A stretch of DNA of 64,000 bases from Guillardia theta CCMP2712. Its lineage: Eukaryota; Cryptophyceae; Pyrenomonadales; Geminigeraceae. Location of the stretch: NCBI RefSeq assembly GCF_000315625.1, contig NW_005434644.1, positions 179,992 to 243,991 of the forward strand, read 5' to 3'. The notes under the pieces are model-generated. The model was not told where the DNA came from. It ran no database searches and was given only the letters and a program-made list of their open reading frames with translations. Made by a program: the position numbers and the translations under genes. Shown in pieces: positions 10,830 to 26,800 of the stretch; the stretch's first letter is position 1; the number at the start of each line of letters is the position of its first letter.

Positions 10830-11780
10830 AAGGCAAGGGGCTGGGTCAGGTCAGGTCTTTCAAGGCACCGAGCGTGGCTGGGTGGCGGTGGAGAGAAGCG
10901 ATGATTTGTTGCAAGGAGGTAGTGGATTTATAGGAGAAGGCTGACACCACCCACCCATAAATTCCATCATTTTACAACACATGTAGATTGGGTCATGGAG
11001 TACGTGCTGACAATCAGTCCGTGCCTCAGCCATGAATCATCGCTACCACCCCCACCCCACACAACACCCCAAATAAATATAGTCAGAGGTCTTTAAATGC
11101 AAGGGGTGCACTTCGAGAAATATCGGCGGACGATCATTTCGGAGAAACTGAGGGTAAATTTAGGTGCAAGGGGTCCGAGCAACGACGAAAAAGATTTATT
11201 TCGATACTAGAGTTATTTTGTACAGGGGTAGGGTGTTGCAGTGCAAGCCACGGATGGGGGATCAGAGGATACCCTCCTAGTCTTATTGATCTATTTGAAC
11301 ATGATGTTATGAAAGGAACGAAAGACGTAGATGATAAAAAGGGCAATGCTCATGAGGGGGTGGGTGGTCAAAGTTGCTGACACATCAATGCATTCGATCA
11401 CGTCGTGGAGTTGCAGGAGCACCTCTAGACCAGGGCCAAAAGTACCCCTGCCTCTCCTGCTTATCTCCTCGTAAAAGGCACGGGTCATTGCTGACACAGC
11501 TATGTGGTAAGGATGACCGAGCCCATAAAACCACCGAAACCATAAATTCAAATATCTTTATGAACTTTGAACTCTTATTTGAAAGTTTCAAATCAGTTTT
11601 GATACTGAAATCGGGAGTTAAAGTGGCATTGCAGATAGAGTCATGAGCTCAAGGAGGTAACGTGACTGTGGACATGTGCGGATCCTCTAAAGCTGAGCCA
11701 CTACTGCTGCCCCATAAAACTCTTCGAAATCACTTCTAGCGCCCAAGGTAAATCTTATTCGGCTGCCCTCCAGAAGATCG
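10830..11780. other. Intergenic with CCACCC/GGGTGG tracts
   Basis: Stretches with ACCACCCACCC and CCCCACCCC words lie at about 10945-11070 and 11220-11280. Short frames near 11300-11650 have no recognisable domain. Confidence 0.4.
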
Positions 11781-12300
11781 GACTCCAGGTGGCAACGCCC
11801 GGCGGCCCCCGGGCCAACAAGTTGGGGCGCGGCCGGGCGCCGGGCCGGGCCGGGCAACTTGCGGCAGTGCCAAGTTGGCCCACACTGCCGCCGCGTGTTC
11901 AGGTCACGCGGGCGATACGGCACGCCCGCGGCATGATCACCGTCACTGCACTAGCAGGCGATACTCACGCCGGGTGCCGCAGTGCGGCCGCCGGGGCCCG
12001 GCGCCGGGCCCCGGCGGGGCAACCGTCCGAGTCGGCCCCGCGCAGCCCAACTTTTGCCCGGGTCACCGGGTGGCGGCCGCAGCCGCCTCAGCCTGCGCCC
12101 CGGACGCTCCGAGGCTCCTCGGCGCCGCTGCCAATGCGCCGCGCGGCACAGTGACGGTAAGTAACTTTAAGTTCAGGCCACGGTTCAACCGTTCAATCAT
12201 TCATTAGACGGTCCGACCGTACGGCCCGCCGGTGACCGTCACGCCACGGTGGCCGGGGCGTCAGTGTACAAGGCTCCCCGGCAGAGCTAACTTAATTACA
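11780..12300. repeat. GC-rich dispersed repeat island
   Basis: Dense in GCCGGGCC, CAAGTTGG and CAGTGCC words, like the islands at 9 and 15.9 kb. It lies just downstream of the Zn2Cys6 gene. Its frames are Pro/Arg/Ala-rich composition artefacts. Confidence 0.55.
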
Positions 12301-12342
12301 CCCAACTTGGCAAGCTGAGGAGGGAAGCGAACTGAAGAAATA

Positions 12343-13926
12343 TCATTGCCTTTCCTGGAAGAAATCATCAGAATGCGTAAATGCCTGCGACGTGCCGTAG
12401 AGAGGCTGCACATGACAAGCAGGGAAACATCCGTAGTCGTTGGGCACTTGACTATCAACACCGGGCAACGTGTATAGACCCTCGGCAATAGCTCGGTCCA
12501 CGATCGGTCGAAATTTCAAATCGAGAATATCGCACAATGTGTTGAGCTGACTCATCCCCTTGTCAGTAGAGACCATGTTAATGATGCTCTCCTCTTGGAT
12601 GAGCTCCCGCTGAACTAACTCCTTCCCGCTCTTCACACCAACCACTGCCATCGCAAGAGCCTCACACGCACTTGGGTCGTTTCGCAGAGCCGCATCGTAC
12701 TCTTCCTCCGAGATCACCACTTGAGTTCGAGTTATCCCGCACAGGAAACCATTTTCGTCAGTGTGAACAGTGAGGCAAGCTCTCATCAAGACGCCTTCAG
12801 GGCAGGGATCCTTGGCGAAATTCTTGTTCCATCGAGAGACCCAATACCGCTTGTCACCCTCTTTCAGGCAGAAAGGATCAAAGATCAGCTTCGAGAGCTC
12901 CAAGAGGCCAGACAAGTGAGCGCAGAACTGACGGAGCTCAGTTGACGGCAGCTGCATCTCTTGATTCGCCATCCTCGCAAGCATCTCCTCTCGATGAACG
13001 CCAGCAAACTCCGACAGCCACTCGTTTACAGCACAAGTAGCCCACCTGTTGGTGCAAGGGTCCAGAGTGATGGACTGAAACCCGCACCTCGCCGACTGCT
13101 GCCAACTTCTGAGAGCCCTTGAGTCCATGGCGGCTATTTGATAACTTCGAGCTCGTGCATTCAGGAGCCGTTCGAGCGCTGTCAAGGATCTCGCAAGCGT
13201 GTCCTTCAAGCGCAGGGGTAAAATACCGTAAATGTTTCGAATTCCAGAGATTGAAACCCCTTGATTCTCCCAGAAAGTCCTCAACAAGAATGGGACATCA
13301 TGAGAGGAAGACTGATCCGATCTCCTTGAGTGGGCGAGACAATGTGCCGGGAAGGCTATTGGCCTATCAACAGGCATGTTCAAGAAGTCAAATTCCTGAT
13401 TCACATTGTTTGACATGTCGTAAGAGGAAAAATCAGGATGTGCAGAAAACCCAGGCACAACTTCTGTAGTATTCCAAAGCTGCGCCAGTTGATCTTCGCT
13501 CGACGTGTCAGATAGAGGAGAGCTACGATTTGACATAATACTGTTATACTCCACTTGGCTCATGCAATCATTCTCGCTCCCTCGAGAGATACAGCGGCCA
13601 CAAGGGCGACAGCCATCGCACTTGACTTTGCTCTTGTTGCACCTAATGCAAGCTTGGTCCCTCTTCAATGCCTTTCGGGGAAACCCAAGAGGACTTTTCT
13701 TTCTGTTCAGGTTTGATTCTGAGTTCTTTGGAACTTGATCAACACACATGTCGGTCTTGCCTTTGAAGATACAACTCCTGCACGGCCTCTCACCGTCGCA
13801 TTTAATCTTGCTCTTGTTGCATGCCTGGCATGCTCTGTCGCGTTTCAACTGTTCCTTCATGCTCGTTTGAGTCTTGACGTCAACTTCCATATCCGCCCTT
13901 GCATCATTCAGAGCCGCCGGGAACAT
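12343..13926 (-). CDS. Tandem Zn2Cys6 (fungal-type) transcription factor
   Basis: A single uninterrupted frame of 527 residues, unusual in this intron-rich window. Two binuclear zinc-cluster motifs lie near residues 30-60 and 92-122: RACQACNKSKIKCDGERPC with a following CIFKGKTDMC, and ACIRCNKSKVKCDGCRPC followed by CISRGSENDC. Both fit C-x2-C-x6-C-x5-C-x2-C-x8-C, so each should bind two zinc ions and contact DNA. A Ser-rich linker leads to a C-terminal half of about 350 residues with helical segments (FAGVHREEMLARMANQEM, LSGLLELSKLIFDPFCL); I do not recognise this as the fungal middle homology region. Tandem clusters in one chain are uncommon, since most fungal members have one and dimerise. 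A nuclear DNA-binding regulator is the likely role; targets are unknown. Confidence 0.85.
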   Translation of the reverse strand: MFPAALNDARADMEVDVKTQTSMKEQLKRDRACQACNKSKIKCDGERPCRSCIFKGKTDMCVDQVPKNSESNLNRKKSPLGFPRKALKRDQACIRCNKSKVKCDGCRPCGRCISRGSENDCMSQVEYNSIMSNRSSPLSDTSSEDQLAQLWNTTEVVPGFSAHPDFSSYDMSNNVNQEFDFLNMPVDRPIAFPAHCLAHSRRSDQSSSHDVPFLLRTFWENQGVSISGIRNIYGILPLRLKDTLARSLTALERLLNARARSYQIAAMDSRALRSWQQSARCGFQSITLDPCTNRWATCAVNEWLSEFAGVHREEMLARMANQEMQLPSTELRQFCAHLSGLLELSKLIFDPFCLKEGDKRYWVSRWNKNFAKDPCPEGVLMRACLTVHTDENGFLCGITRTQVVISEEEYDAALRNDPSACEALAMAVVGVKSGKELVQRELIQEESIINMVSTDKGMSQLNTLCDILDLKFRPIVDRAIAEGLYTLPGVDSQVPNDYGCFPACHVQPLYGTSQAFTHSDDFFQERQ

Positions 13927-15550
13927 TTGAAATGGATGACTCTCAATTATATGGATCGTCTAAGAAGTTCACCAAAAAGACATGTCGTAATTAGAGGCTC
14001 GCATCCACATCCTGAAGAGCGAAAATGTCACTGTTACAAGTGATCAAACCATGTTACAACGTTCAGAGGGTTACTTTGTGAAGTGGCATTTCAAATGGTT
14101 TACCAATTTTGGCATTTTCTATCAATTATCTTGATTCACGTGGTCTATTGCATTTCAAATCTCTAGCCTCTTGTGTGTTACAATGGCAGCATTCCTATTT
14201 GATATCCTATCACATAAAACAGATTCAAAACAGATAAACTCGAAGCCCAGTTCTGAATCGATGCATGTTTGTTAAACACATGCCCCTTCTTTCATCTGGG
14301 GGAGCCTTTTACATTCATCTCCATCTAATCTCCCTTGATCTTGCCTGATCATCGTTTCCACTGTCCTTTCTTTATCTCTCCCTCCCTCCCTCCCTCCCTC
14401 CCTCCCTCCCTCCCTGCATCTCCATCGCCGGCCAACCCTGAAAATGGAACCAATTCTTTTTTCCCAAACTACCCCCAACCTAGATACCCCTCTTCTTCCC
14501 CTCAAGTACCCCCACCTGATTACGGATTGGGAACGTACTGCCACCAATCTTGTGGCTGACACGGCTCGTTGATATGCTATTACCACCCACCCCCTCGTAA
14601 TAGTAAAATTCTGCACCTGAGGTACTTGACTACCCAGTAAACGACTTGAAATGTACGGGTGATTGGAGGACACGCTGACCTAGCTAGTGAGCAATAGATA
14701 ACTGCACCTTTCAATGAATGCCACGATGGAGAGGGCCGACGATGATGCTTCAAGCGCATGTACCGCTGCTTCTGATCAGCCTGGAGGGTTTCTCGCTGTA
14801 GTGTTGCCCTGAAGTGAACACAGTTGACAGCGCGAGCACACGCGATTGTCTGCCATGCTCATACGCAAGACTGCAGCGGGCAACCCCACTGTCACAGCGC
14901 GGAAATTCTCACTCTAGATCGTCGTTCATAGCCGTGAAGAAGAGTACTCGGTCCTGCTCACAACTCCCGATGGAGAACTCTTCGTTATTGCGTCTTTGAG
15001 CTTTGAACGCCGATAGCAAGCTCTTGTTGATGACCTAAGCGAGCAGCAATTTTAATAATTTGTAACAATTGTGAACAGCATTATTGTCCATGCCGATCCT
15101 TGCATACATAGATGAAGGAAAATCTCCGATTTCAGGTAGTCACAGCATAGCAGCTTTTTCGATGGAAAATTTCGGGGAAACTGGTGGATACAATCGCTAG
15201 AATGTCTCCGTTTCTTGTGTGCGACATGTAGGGAAGGCGAGCAAGAGGCAAATGAATCCCTTCATGATCTCACAGGTAAGATGTAGATCATCTTGCATTG
15301 ATCACTGAACTTTTGATCAGATAGAATTAAACTTCAATCATGATTATTTGGCTCCCGATCTGAGTCAAAGTATAAAATCGAAGGATTCTTCTTGTGTGCA
15401 ACTGGATTGGATTGGCTTACGAGCACTTCTTCGTTCCACTATGCTGATGGCTTTCTACCACTCAGGTCCAGACACAGGACTCATCAACAAGTAGCAGAGC
15501 AGGCACAAGAGTCAGTAACAAGCAAATCATCCAGGTCTAATCAAACTTGC
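13927..15550. other. Intergenic, no gene seen
   Basis: AT-richer DNA with a (CTCC)n microsatellite at about 14378-14416 and GTACCCCCACC/ACCACCCACCCC words at 14480-14600. Frames are short and lack domain features. Confidence 0.4.
14378..14416 (+). repeat. (CTCC)n microsatellite
   Basis: About nine tandem CTCC units. Confidence 0.9.
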
Positions 15551-15559
15551 TTGAACTTC

Positions 15560-16245
15560 GGAGCGCAACCGGCGGGCTGCCGCAAAGTCAAAAGTGTCAT
15601 CCGATCCCTCGCACACTGACTCGGGGACGGTGCCGCCACCGGGTCACCGGACTCGGGACGCGGCCGCCGGACCGCCGGCGTGCCCGGCCCGTAAGGCTGA
15701 CCCGGCCGGTTTCCCGGCGATCGTCACGTTCCCGGCGTCCGAGGCGGCGCGAGGAGCCGAGTTCCGACTCCGGAGTCCCGGGAGTCCGCGGGCCAAGTTG
15801 ACTCTGTGACATAAACTTAGTAAAGGCCAGCCCCGCGACGGGCGCCGGTCCGATCCCCCGCGGCCGACTAGGACTCGGAGGCCCTCGGAGGCTCAGTGGC
15901 GGGCCCGGACCCGGGGGGCGGGCCCGGGCGTGCCAGGCCGCCCTGAGCTGAGCGGCCCCCGGCGCCCGGGCCGGGAGTCGGCCGGGCTCACAGAGTCAGC
16001 GGGTCGGCGGGCCCACTGGCCGGGCGGCGCCCCGGGCCCTCCGGTCGCCGCCCGGCTAAGCCGCGGTCGGCGTCCGGGCCGGGCGCGGGACTCAGTTGGT
16101 CCCCGGAGTCCCGCGGCCGCGGCAGCCTGTCACAAATTAGTTGACGGTGAGTCGCCGGAGTCACCGCCACTGGCGGCGACTCGCCGGTGCTGAGCCCCGC
16201 CCGGCCCGGGGCCCGGGGGGCCGGCCCGGCGGGCGGCCGGGACGA
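15560..16245. repeat. GC-rich dispersed repeat island
   Basis: Extremely GC-rich, dominated by CCGGGC, GAGTCCG and GGCCGG words, with no believable coding content. Confidence 0.55.
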
Positions 16246-16289
16246 GGGGGGAGGAGGGGGATGGTTGAGAAGTTGTACTTCTGACTTGA

Positions 16290-16740
16290 AAGTGAGGAAG
16301 AAACAAGCAAGAGAGGAGTGAGGAGAGAAGAGAAGAGAAGAGAAGAGGGAAGCGGGAAGCGGGAAGAGAAAATGGAGAAGAGAAGGAAGGGAGAAGAGAA
16401 GCGAAGTGAAAATGGAGAAGGGAACGGAGAAGAGAGAACGAGAGAGAGGAGGAGGAGGTGAGCGAAGGCAGGAAAAGAGAAGAGAGAATAGAGGTAAGCC
16501 AATGAGCAGGTGGGAGAACAGAGAGGAGAGGAGAAGAGAAGAGACGAGAAGAGACGAGAAGAGACGAGAAGAGACGAGAAGAGACGAGAAGAGTCAAGAG
16601 GAAAATGAAAGGGAAATAAAGAGCATGAGGGGAGGGGAGGAACAAAAGAGATGATATGAGGCAGGATGAGGAAGCCTGAGAGGGAGTGGTAGAGGAGAGG
16701 AGCGGAGAGAGGGCAGGCCAGGGGTAAGCGAGTAGCGGAT
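16290..16740 (+). repeat. Polypurine tract with GAAGAGACGA minisatellite
   Basis: Around 450 bp almost wholly purine on the plus strand, including five or more tandem copies of a GAAGAGACGA unit at about 16530-16590. The complementary pyrimidine strand yields a false Leu/Ser-rich frame. Confidence 0.85.
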
Positions 16741-17137
16741 AGGAATGAATCCATCACTTTAATGATGTTAGCTGTATTAGGAGACCGATTTTTATCTTCT
16801 TTGCGTACATCGAAGCACCTGTTTGATTTCTTATTGACTTGATCTCCTCACGCAGACTCGATTGTCGACTCCAGCCCAAGATTGCGTGGCAAGAGTTTTG
16901 TTGACTTCTTTGAGGCCAAAGAAACTGCGAGGTTCTCAGAAGCCGTCGATGCGGCCCGGATCTATCATGCAACTCCAAGGGCACCAATGCTGAACATCCC
17001 TATCTGTTGAGACAAGTTTGTTGGACATGTCCAGAGACTGCACCTGGAGGTTTTTTCCCGCCTTTATTTTCAACCTGCACATGCTTGCAATTGCGGGGAA
17101 TTTTGACATCCAAGGAGAATTACACTGGAGACAATGG

Positions 17138-19011
17138 ATGGATGTGTTGGAAGACAGCTCGCCAGGACAAGTTGTCGAGATGAAGTATGGGGGACAAGAG
17201 GTAGTTTGTCCTGTTTGTTGCGACGACTCTGTTGACTCCCCTGTTTCGACCTGATCATTGCGATTCCCTGCAGGTCGAGAGTATCTTCCTCTTAGAGCAG
17301 CTTCGGCTAAGAGGAGGAGGAGCTTGTCTGCCGTTCCCTGCCTCGAGCCCAACAAACGCGTTGGAGACTCAACTGTTCCATGCTGCGAGCACGGGCAACG
17401 TGAAGCAGGTAGAGCAGCATCGATGCTTTCAAGCCGAAACAGTCCTGCGCAGATCGAAAGGTTGGTCAAGTTGGGAGTGGCGGTGGACTGCACAAACAAC
17501 CAACAGCAGGCAAGTAGAGAGTCTGACGTGCTGGTCGCACTGACTGCGATGTGATCTGGCAACAGAACCCGATCCTCAAGGCAGCAGGTCACACTAGCAG
17601 GAGTTGTGCTGAAGTTTTGACACATGGAGGACAGAGCGAGGAAAGTCAAGAGCCATCCAAGCTCTTGTAGATGCTGGCGCGTCGATCGACAGGTGAGGCA
17701 AGGAGGAGAAGATCTGTTGCGTGATGACTGCAACATTGCCTCAGTCGGGATGCGAAGAACTCGAGCGCTCTGCATTACGCTGCATACAATGGTCACACGA
17801 CGAGCATTGAGGTGATGGCTGCGGCGGGGGCGGCGGGGGTGGTGGTGATGATGATGATGATGACGACGACGATTAGGAGGAGTAGGCAGAGGTTGTGGTT
17901 GTGGTTGTGGTTGTGGTTGTGGTTGTGCTGTTGATGGTGGAGAGGGAGCTTGAACTTTGATGAATGCAACTGAATTCTCTCTGTGGTCAAACAGCTTCTG
18001 GTCAAACTTGGATCGGATGTGAACTTGCCCAACAAGTTCGGATACTCGTGAGTTGTCAGGTGGACGTTTGTAGGGTTGAGAACGTTTCTAGACCGTTACA
18101 GTATGCGTCGTCGGACGGAAGGCTGGACACCGTCAAGACGCTCCTTACATTAGGTGTGGAACGAACGACCTTGTCCCTCCTCCTTTGCTGACGAGAACTT
18201 GTCATTGTAGGCGCTCAAGTCAATTGTCAAGATTACATGTATGCTCTATCTGCAATGTGCATCTGTCTCTTCTGACAGATGCCTGTTCTCTCTTCTTCTC
18301 CCCCCCTCCCCTCACTCCCTCCAATCTCCTCCACTTCTGCTCTTTCTCCCTCTCGTTCTCTCTCCCTCTCTTTCTCCCTCATCTCCCCCTGAACCCTTTC
18401 CGCCATATCTCCCCCCACCCCCTCCCTTTCTCATTCTCCTTGGATCCCTATTTCGCCTTCTGCCCTTAGGAACTGGACAAGTCTGCATAGGTACACCATC
18501 GACAGCCTCGTTGCTTCTTACACGTTTCGCTCTCCAAGGGCTGCAGGCAACGGGCATGCCGAAGTCGCGCTCCTCCTCCTCCACCATGGTGCGGATGTGA
18601 ACGCGTCGGATGTCCAGAACTACACAGCTCTGCATGAGGCAGCCTGGTGCGGGCATGTTGATGTCGTTAAGGTGAGAGAAGGGTGCACTGTTTGAAGAGG
18701 AGGAGGAGGAGGAGGAGGAGGAGGAGGAGGAGGAAAAGGAGGAGGAGAGGAAGGGAGCAAGGGAGGGGGAGGGGAGGGGAGAGAAACGGCAGACGGCGAG
18801 GAGGGGAGTGGAAGGGATGAGCAGGTTGGAGCTTGTTTGATGAAGTTTTATCTTCAGGTCTTGATTGCCTTCGGAGCAGACATGCACCGAGCAGACTTGT
18901 GGGGCAACACGCCTCTAGGTAGACGATGATGTCGCTACATGCTGCATGGTGACGGGTCGGTTGGGCAGATCTTGCTTACACTCAAGCCATGGAGGGCAAA
19001 TCACAAGTGTA
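17138..19011 (+). CDS. Ankyrin-repeat protein (3' end unresolved)
   Basis: About a dozen short exons join in phase to give successive ankyrin repeats. The start used is [20 protein letters not shown]; the frame stays open upstream to an ATG at 17027. Then come [161 protein letters not shown] and [18 protein letters not shown]. Several introns are 44-53 nt and one uses a GC donor (GCAAGT after position 17512). At least seven repeats are present, so the protein probably works by binding partners; no catalytic domain is visible. Beyond 19011 microsatellite DNA hides the last exons. Confidence 0.8.
18696..18780 (+). repeat. (GGA)n intronic microsatellite
   Basis: GAGGAG repeats in an intron of the ankyrin gene, purine-rich on the sense strand. 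Confidence 0.85.
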
Positions 19012-19021
19012 TGAGTACATG

Positions 19022-19090
19022 GTAATGATGATGATGATGATGATGAGGAGGAGGAGGAGGAGGAGGAGGAGGAGGAGGAGGAGGATTGTG
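19022..19090 (+). repeat. (ATG/GAT)n and (GAG)n microsatellite
   Basis: GATGATGAT units run into GAGGAGGAG units just after the last recognised ankyrin exon, giving false poly-Met/poly-Arg frames. Confidence 0.85.
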
Positions 19091-19502
19091 AAGAGGAGGA
19101 AGAAGTTTACAGTGATGACGACGATGTTAATGATGGAGAAAGTGACGATGAGCTTGAGAGCTCCGATGGTTGTGATGTTGGATGTGTGAGGAGGAAGTGG
19201 CGGTGACGCTGACATGAGTGCGTGGAGGTCTCGGTGCAGGAGGGGAGGATGACGGTGGAGTTGGAGCACGTAAACTTCGACAAGAACATCATCGACTTGT
19301 CAGATGTTAGCGCGTCAGCAGCCTTTGCTGTTGTAGGAGGAAGACAACGGTGACGAGAATCAAGTGATACACTTGTAATGAAGCTCGAAGAGGATGGTTG
19401 GGGTGATTGGGATGCTCGGGAAGTAGACATGAGGGATGGAGCGAGGGAGCGAAGGAGAGGAGGAGGAGGAGCAGGAGCAGGAGCAGGAGGAGGAGGAGCA
19501 TG

Positions 19503-19536
<34 letters not shown>

Positions 19537-19811
19537 AGGATGCGATGTTTATCACTACGGTGAAGTAACAATATGAGAAGGGTAGGAGAAGGGGTGTAGG
19601 AAGAGCTATTTGACAGTTTGTTGTTGCAGTGAAGACGAAAGGGGGGGCACAGAAGTAGGAGGTGTAGTGTTGGAGGAGGAAGGCGAAGGAAAGAAGAGAC
19701 AGAGGAGTAGGAAGCTGTGTGGGAGGGGAGAGAGATTGGAAAGATAAAACAACAAGAAGAGAGGGGAAAGAGGGAGAAAGAGCGGGAGGAGGGGAGGGAC
19801 GAGGAGGAACT
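19091..19811. other. Repeat-rich region between convergent genes
   Basis: Purine-rich DNA with GGAGCA repeats (about 19465-19535). Terminal exons of the ankyrin gene may lie here (for example around 19250-19330) but I could not fix them. Confidence 0.4.
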
Positions 19812-23371
<3,560 letters not shown>

Positions 23372-23472
23372 GGCTGCACCTTTCCTGACCCTGATAGTGT
23401 GCCGGTTACTTCACTCTGCATCTTCTAAACTTGCCATCACCCTTCGTCCCTTCCTTTCCCATCCTCCTTCCC

Positions 23473-23525
23473 CTCCCTCCCTCCCTCCCTCCCTCCCTCC
23501 CTCCCTCCCTCCCTCCCTCTCCTCT
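23473..23525 (+). repeat. (CTCC)n microsatellite
   Basis: Tandem CTCC units just upstream of the transporter gene, in the gap before the next minus-strand gene. Confidence 0.9.
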
Positions 23526-23880
23526 TGACTCCCTCCCCTGCTCCCTCCCTGTATCTCATCATTGCCCCCTTCTAGGAAAATTCCTCAGCAAAAACCACAT
23601 CCCCTCCTGTACCCATACACTCTTCCTCCAGCAGTTCCTCCAGCTCTTCCTCCAGCACAGGCTTCCTCCGCAACTTCCTCGAGCTGTTCCTCCTGTCCTC
23701 CCTCCTCCTCCTGCGCTTCTGCTGCCTCCTCGTCTCCTCCCCGCCTACCTCCTCGTATCGATCCCTTCCTCCCGCCCCCTCCCTCTCCCAGGCACTGATG
23801 ACGTCCTAGAACTTCCCACTTCTCCTCCTCCATCATCTCCACGACAGCAGACAAGTTCGTTTATGAAAAACATCGAATTC

Positions 23881-26800
23881 TTATCGCGCAGCCCCGCCAG
23901 TCATCGCAGAGGGCAACATGGCGGAGGCGTTGAACTCGTTCATGGACTGACGATCTGACGAGAAACATCGATAAAAGTTGCAGGAGGAGGAGGAGGAGGA
24001 GGAGGAGGAGGAGGAAACAGCGTCAGAGGAGGAAAGACAATGGAGACCGGCACACCTTTCATAACCTTGTCGAACCGGGTCTGGTCAGCCTGCATTCTGA
24101 CCTTCACGGGAGCAAGGGAGCTCTTGACCTTCTCAGCAACTTCAGAGTCCTTGGCTGACTGCAGGAGCTTGTAAGACGTGCAGAGAACAGGCAGCAGGGG
24201 GACAAACCTCCTCCTTCTTCGCTCTTGCGACAGCTGCTGCCAGGCTCTCTGCCTCTTCCTCCATCCGCCCGTTGAGCTCCTCCTCAGTCTGTTGGAGGGC
24301 AGCCGACAGCCTCTGCAGCCCAGCGGCGATGGAGGAGGACAAGGTCGGCGTTGCTGACTGGACCTGCATGCTCCCTTGAGAAGATGGAGGGGAGGCGAAA
24401 GCAGCTATCACATGCAGCATGTTGCCTTCGAGTCTCTGGCTTTCCTTCGAGATCTTCCCCTGTCATGAAGTGAACAAGCTTCCTACACAACCCCGCTCTC
24501 CTCTAGCTCCCCCACCTCCCCCTTCCACTTTCCCCCCTCTCCTCCTGTCACCTCCAAGGCGTCGAGCTTCTTCCTGACTGGGTCCACCATCCTTGCCAGC
24601 CGCTGGCAGCATGTGCATCATCCCAACAGCAAGGTTCGCCCCCTCCCTCCTCACCTTCTCTCCTTTGTGAATCTCCTCGATCGCACGCCTCACGGTGTCT
24701 GCACCTCCCTTACTTTGCCGCTCCCTCAACCAGCACAGGAGAGCGACAGCACCTTTGTCGTTGTCGAGCGTCATGTTGGCAACGATCGTCTCCTGCAGCG
24801 GAGCATCAGACGAAGACGAGGAGGAGCTGGGAGAACCGACCTGTTCGACCACATCGTAGCTGGACTCAAGCTCGTCCAGCCAGGAGGTGATATCTTCTGC
24901 ATCTCAAGCATGTCAACGCTTTAGTCCTAGATATCTAAACTCCTCACCCTCGAGCTTCGAGTCAATCGTGTCTCCCTCAGAGTTTTCTTCACCCGCATGT
25001 CAGTCGCTCACACAACGATCCCAACATGAGCATCACGGTTGTTGATGGCGTCCTCCGCCTCCTCCGCCATCTCGTCGCTCGCCCGCTTCATTGCCATCAA
25101 GGCAGCCTCGTCCTTCTCAACATCAGCCTGGACTCAACTCGCAAGGTGGCTCCTCACTTGTTCGTTGCGATCGTGCAGTGCTCTGGCAAGCGCTCGCTCC
25201 TGTTGTTCTGAAGCGCATCGTCAGCTTGCTGAAGGTACAAGTGCTCGACCTCTCACCGAGAGTCTGCAACGAGGCCGGATGATTCTGCGAGACGATCTGA
25301 CCGCATCCAATCAGACAGAAAGCAAAGGGGCAATCGTCAGAGGTCTTGACTCTTGTTACCCTCAGCGATGCGTTCAAAGTCTCCAGCGCCTTTGAACGGC
25401 CGCCCTCAAGCGCTTGCAACGCCAGCTGGTGGAAAACAATCACTCCAGTAGGTTCAAATTCCACTGGAGGCATACCAGGTGCTCCGACGCCACCTGCTTG
25501 TTCGTTTCCAGGCCACTCCTCAGATTTTGAAGCTGCAGGTTTCAATGACAGGTCACATATCACCAATTCCATTCACACAAATCACCATCAAGGCGTTGCG
25601 AGCTTCGGCCGCTGCAACGTCTTTCTCCAATCCTGACACACCAACTAGTCTGAGCGTTCAACAAGCAAAGTTGGATAGCTTTCAAACTCACCAGACATCA
25701 GCTTTTGTTGAGCATTGACTTCTTGCTCCGACTGTCGACGGTAGCTCTTTTGAAGGAGAGATCCATCAGGCACCAGAAAAGAAGGAAAGAAAAACATTTC
25801 CACACATCAAGCTTATCCTTGAACTTCTTGAACTTAGAACTGAGGGTTGAAACAGTCTGAGAAGGTAGTCAGCAGGGAGAGCACCGCAAGCGTCCGACAA
25901 CAGAACCGTCTCATCGTCCTCTTTGACGTCTTTGCCCTCCTCTTCTATCGATTTGAGCTGAGGCTCTTGGCTCAATACAAACACAAGAGTTTCAACAAGC
26001 TCTACCAGCATCTTTCCGGCCCTCCTCATCTTTCTTTTCGACCCGCTCAGCGTCAGCCCTCGTTGTTTTCGCAGCTTGGACAGCGCATGATTCTACTCAA
26101 GTGTAAGACATCAAGAATTTTAGCAACATATCTGTCCTTCTGACCTTAGCTTGGTTGATTTGTCTCAATTTGTCTTGCAAACTTCTTGCCTTCACCTGCA
26201 TCCGTGACAACTTTCCCTCTACTGACAAGGCGAGACTCTGCATCAAGTTGTAAGGGAAGAGGTGCGAGGCAGGACCTTCCGCTCACCGTGAAGTTTCTGA
26301 ACAACTGCGCTGAGTATAGGTCGCTGCTTCCTTCGAGCTGCGATGACAGCTGTTGCAAGCTCTTGAAAGTTTGACCCTTAATGGCTCGAACCTGTGGAAG
26401 GTGAGCATGTGCCGAAGCACGCATCAAGTGCGGAACCTCAGCGTCTTCCTGCTCCTGTACAGCATGCACGTGCCCAAGAAGCTCTCTCACTGCCTTGATG
26501 CGCTACAGCTTTCTGATCAGGGGTACAGCAGTGGTCAACCGATGCACACCTCATCATGCTTCGCCTGGAGCCGCTCAATCTTGCTGCTCAACATGTCGAG
26601 CTCACCTTGAGCTTGATCTGAGAGAACGTGAGGAGAGGAAGGAAGAGGAGGAAAAGGATTGGGGAGTTTGGGGGCGGGAAAGCAAACTGGCGGCGGGGAG
26701 GAGGATGTGATGCCAGGCTTTACTTGCAGCAAGCAAGCTTGCTCGATTTCTGCCTTGATGGACAAACAGCAGTACCACCAAGATGAGCAGAGCTCCGGGG

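Noticed and set aside
15547-16193. Arg/Pro/Ala-rich frames in GC-rich islands
   Set aside because: Open frames in very GC-rich DNA arise by lack of stop codons; there is no domain, and the same composition recurs at other islands on both strands.
16130-16757. Leu/Ser/Phe-rich minus-strand frames resembling a membrane protein
   Set aside because: They are the translation of a long polypyrimidine strand opposite the purine tract.
16936-17796. A 286-residue minus-strand frame
   Set aside because: It lies opposite the first ankyrin exons, whose plus-strand repeats are clear; the minus product has no family features.
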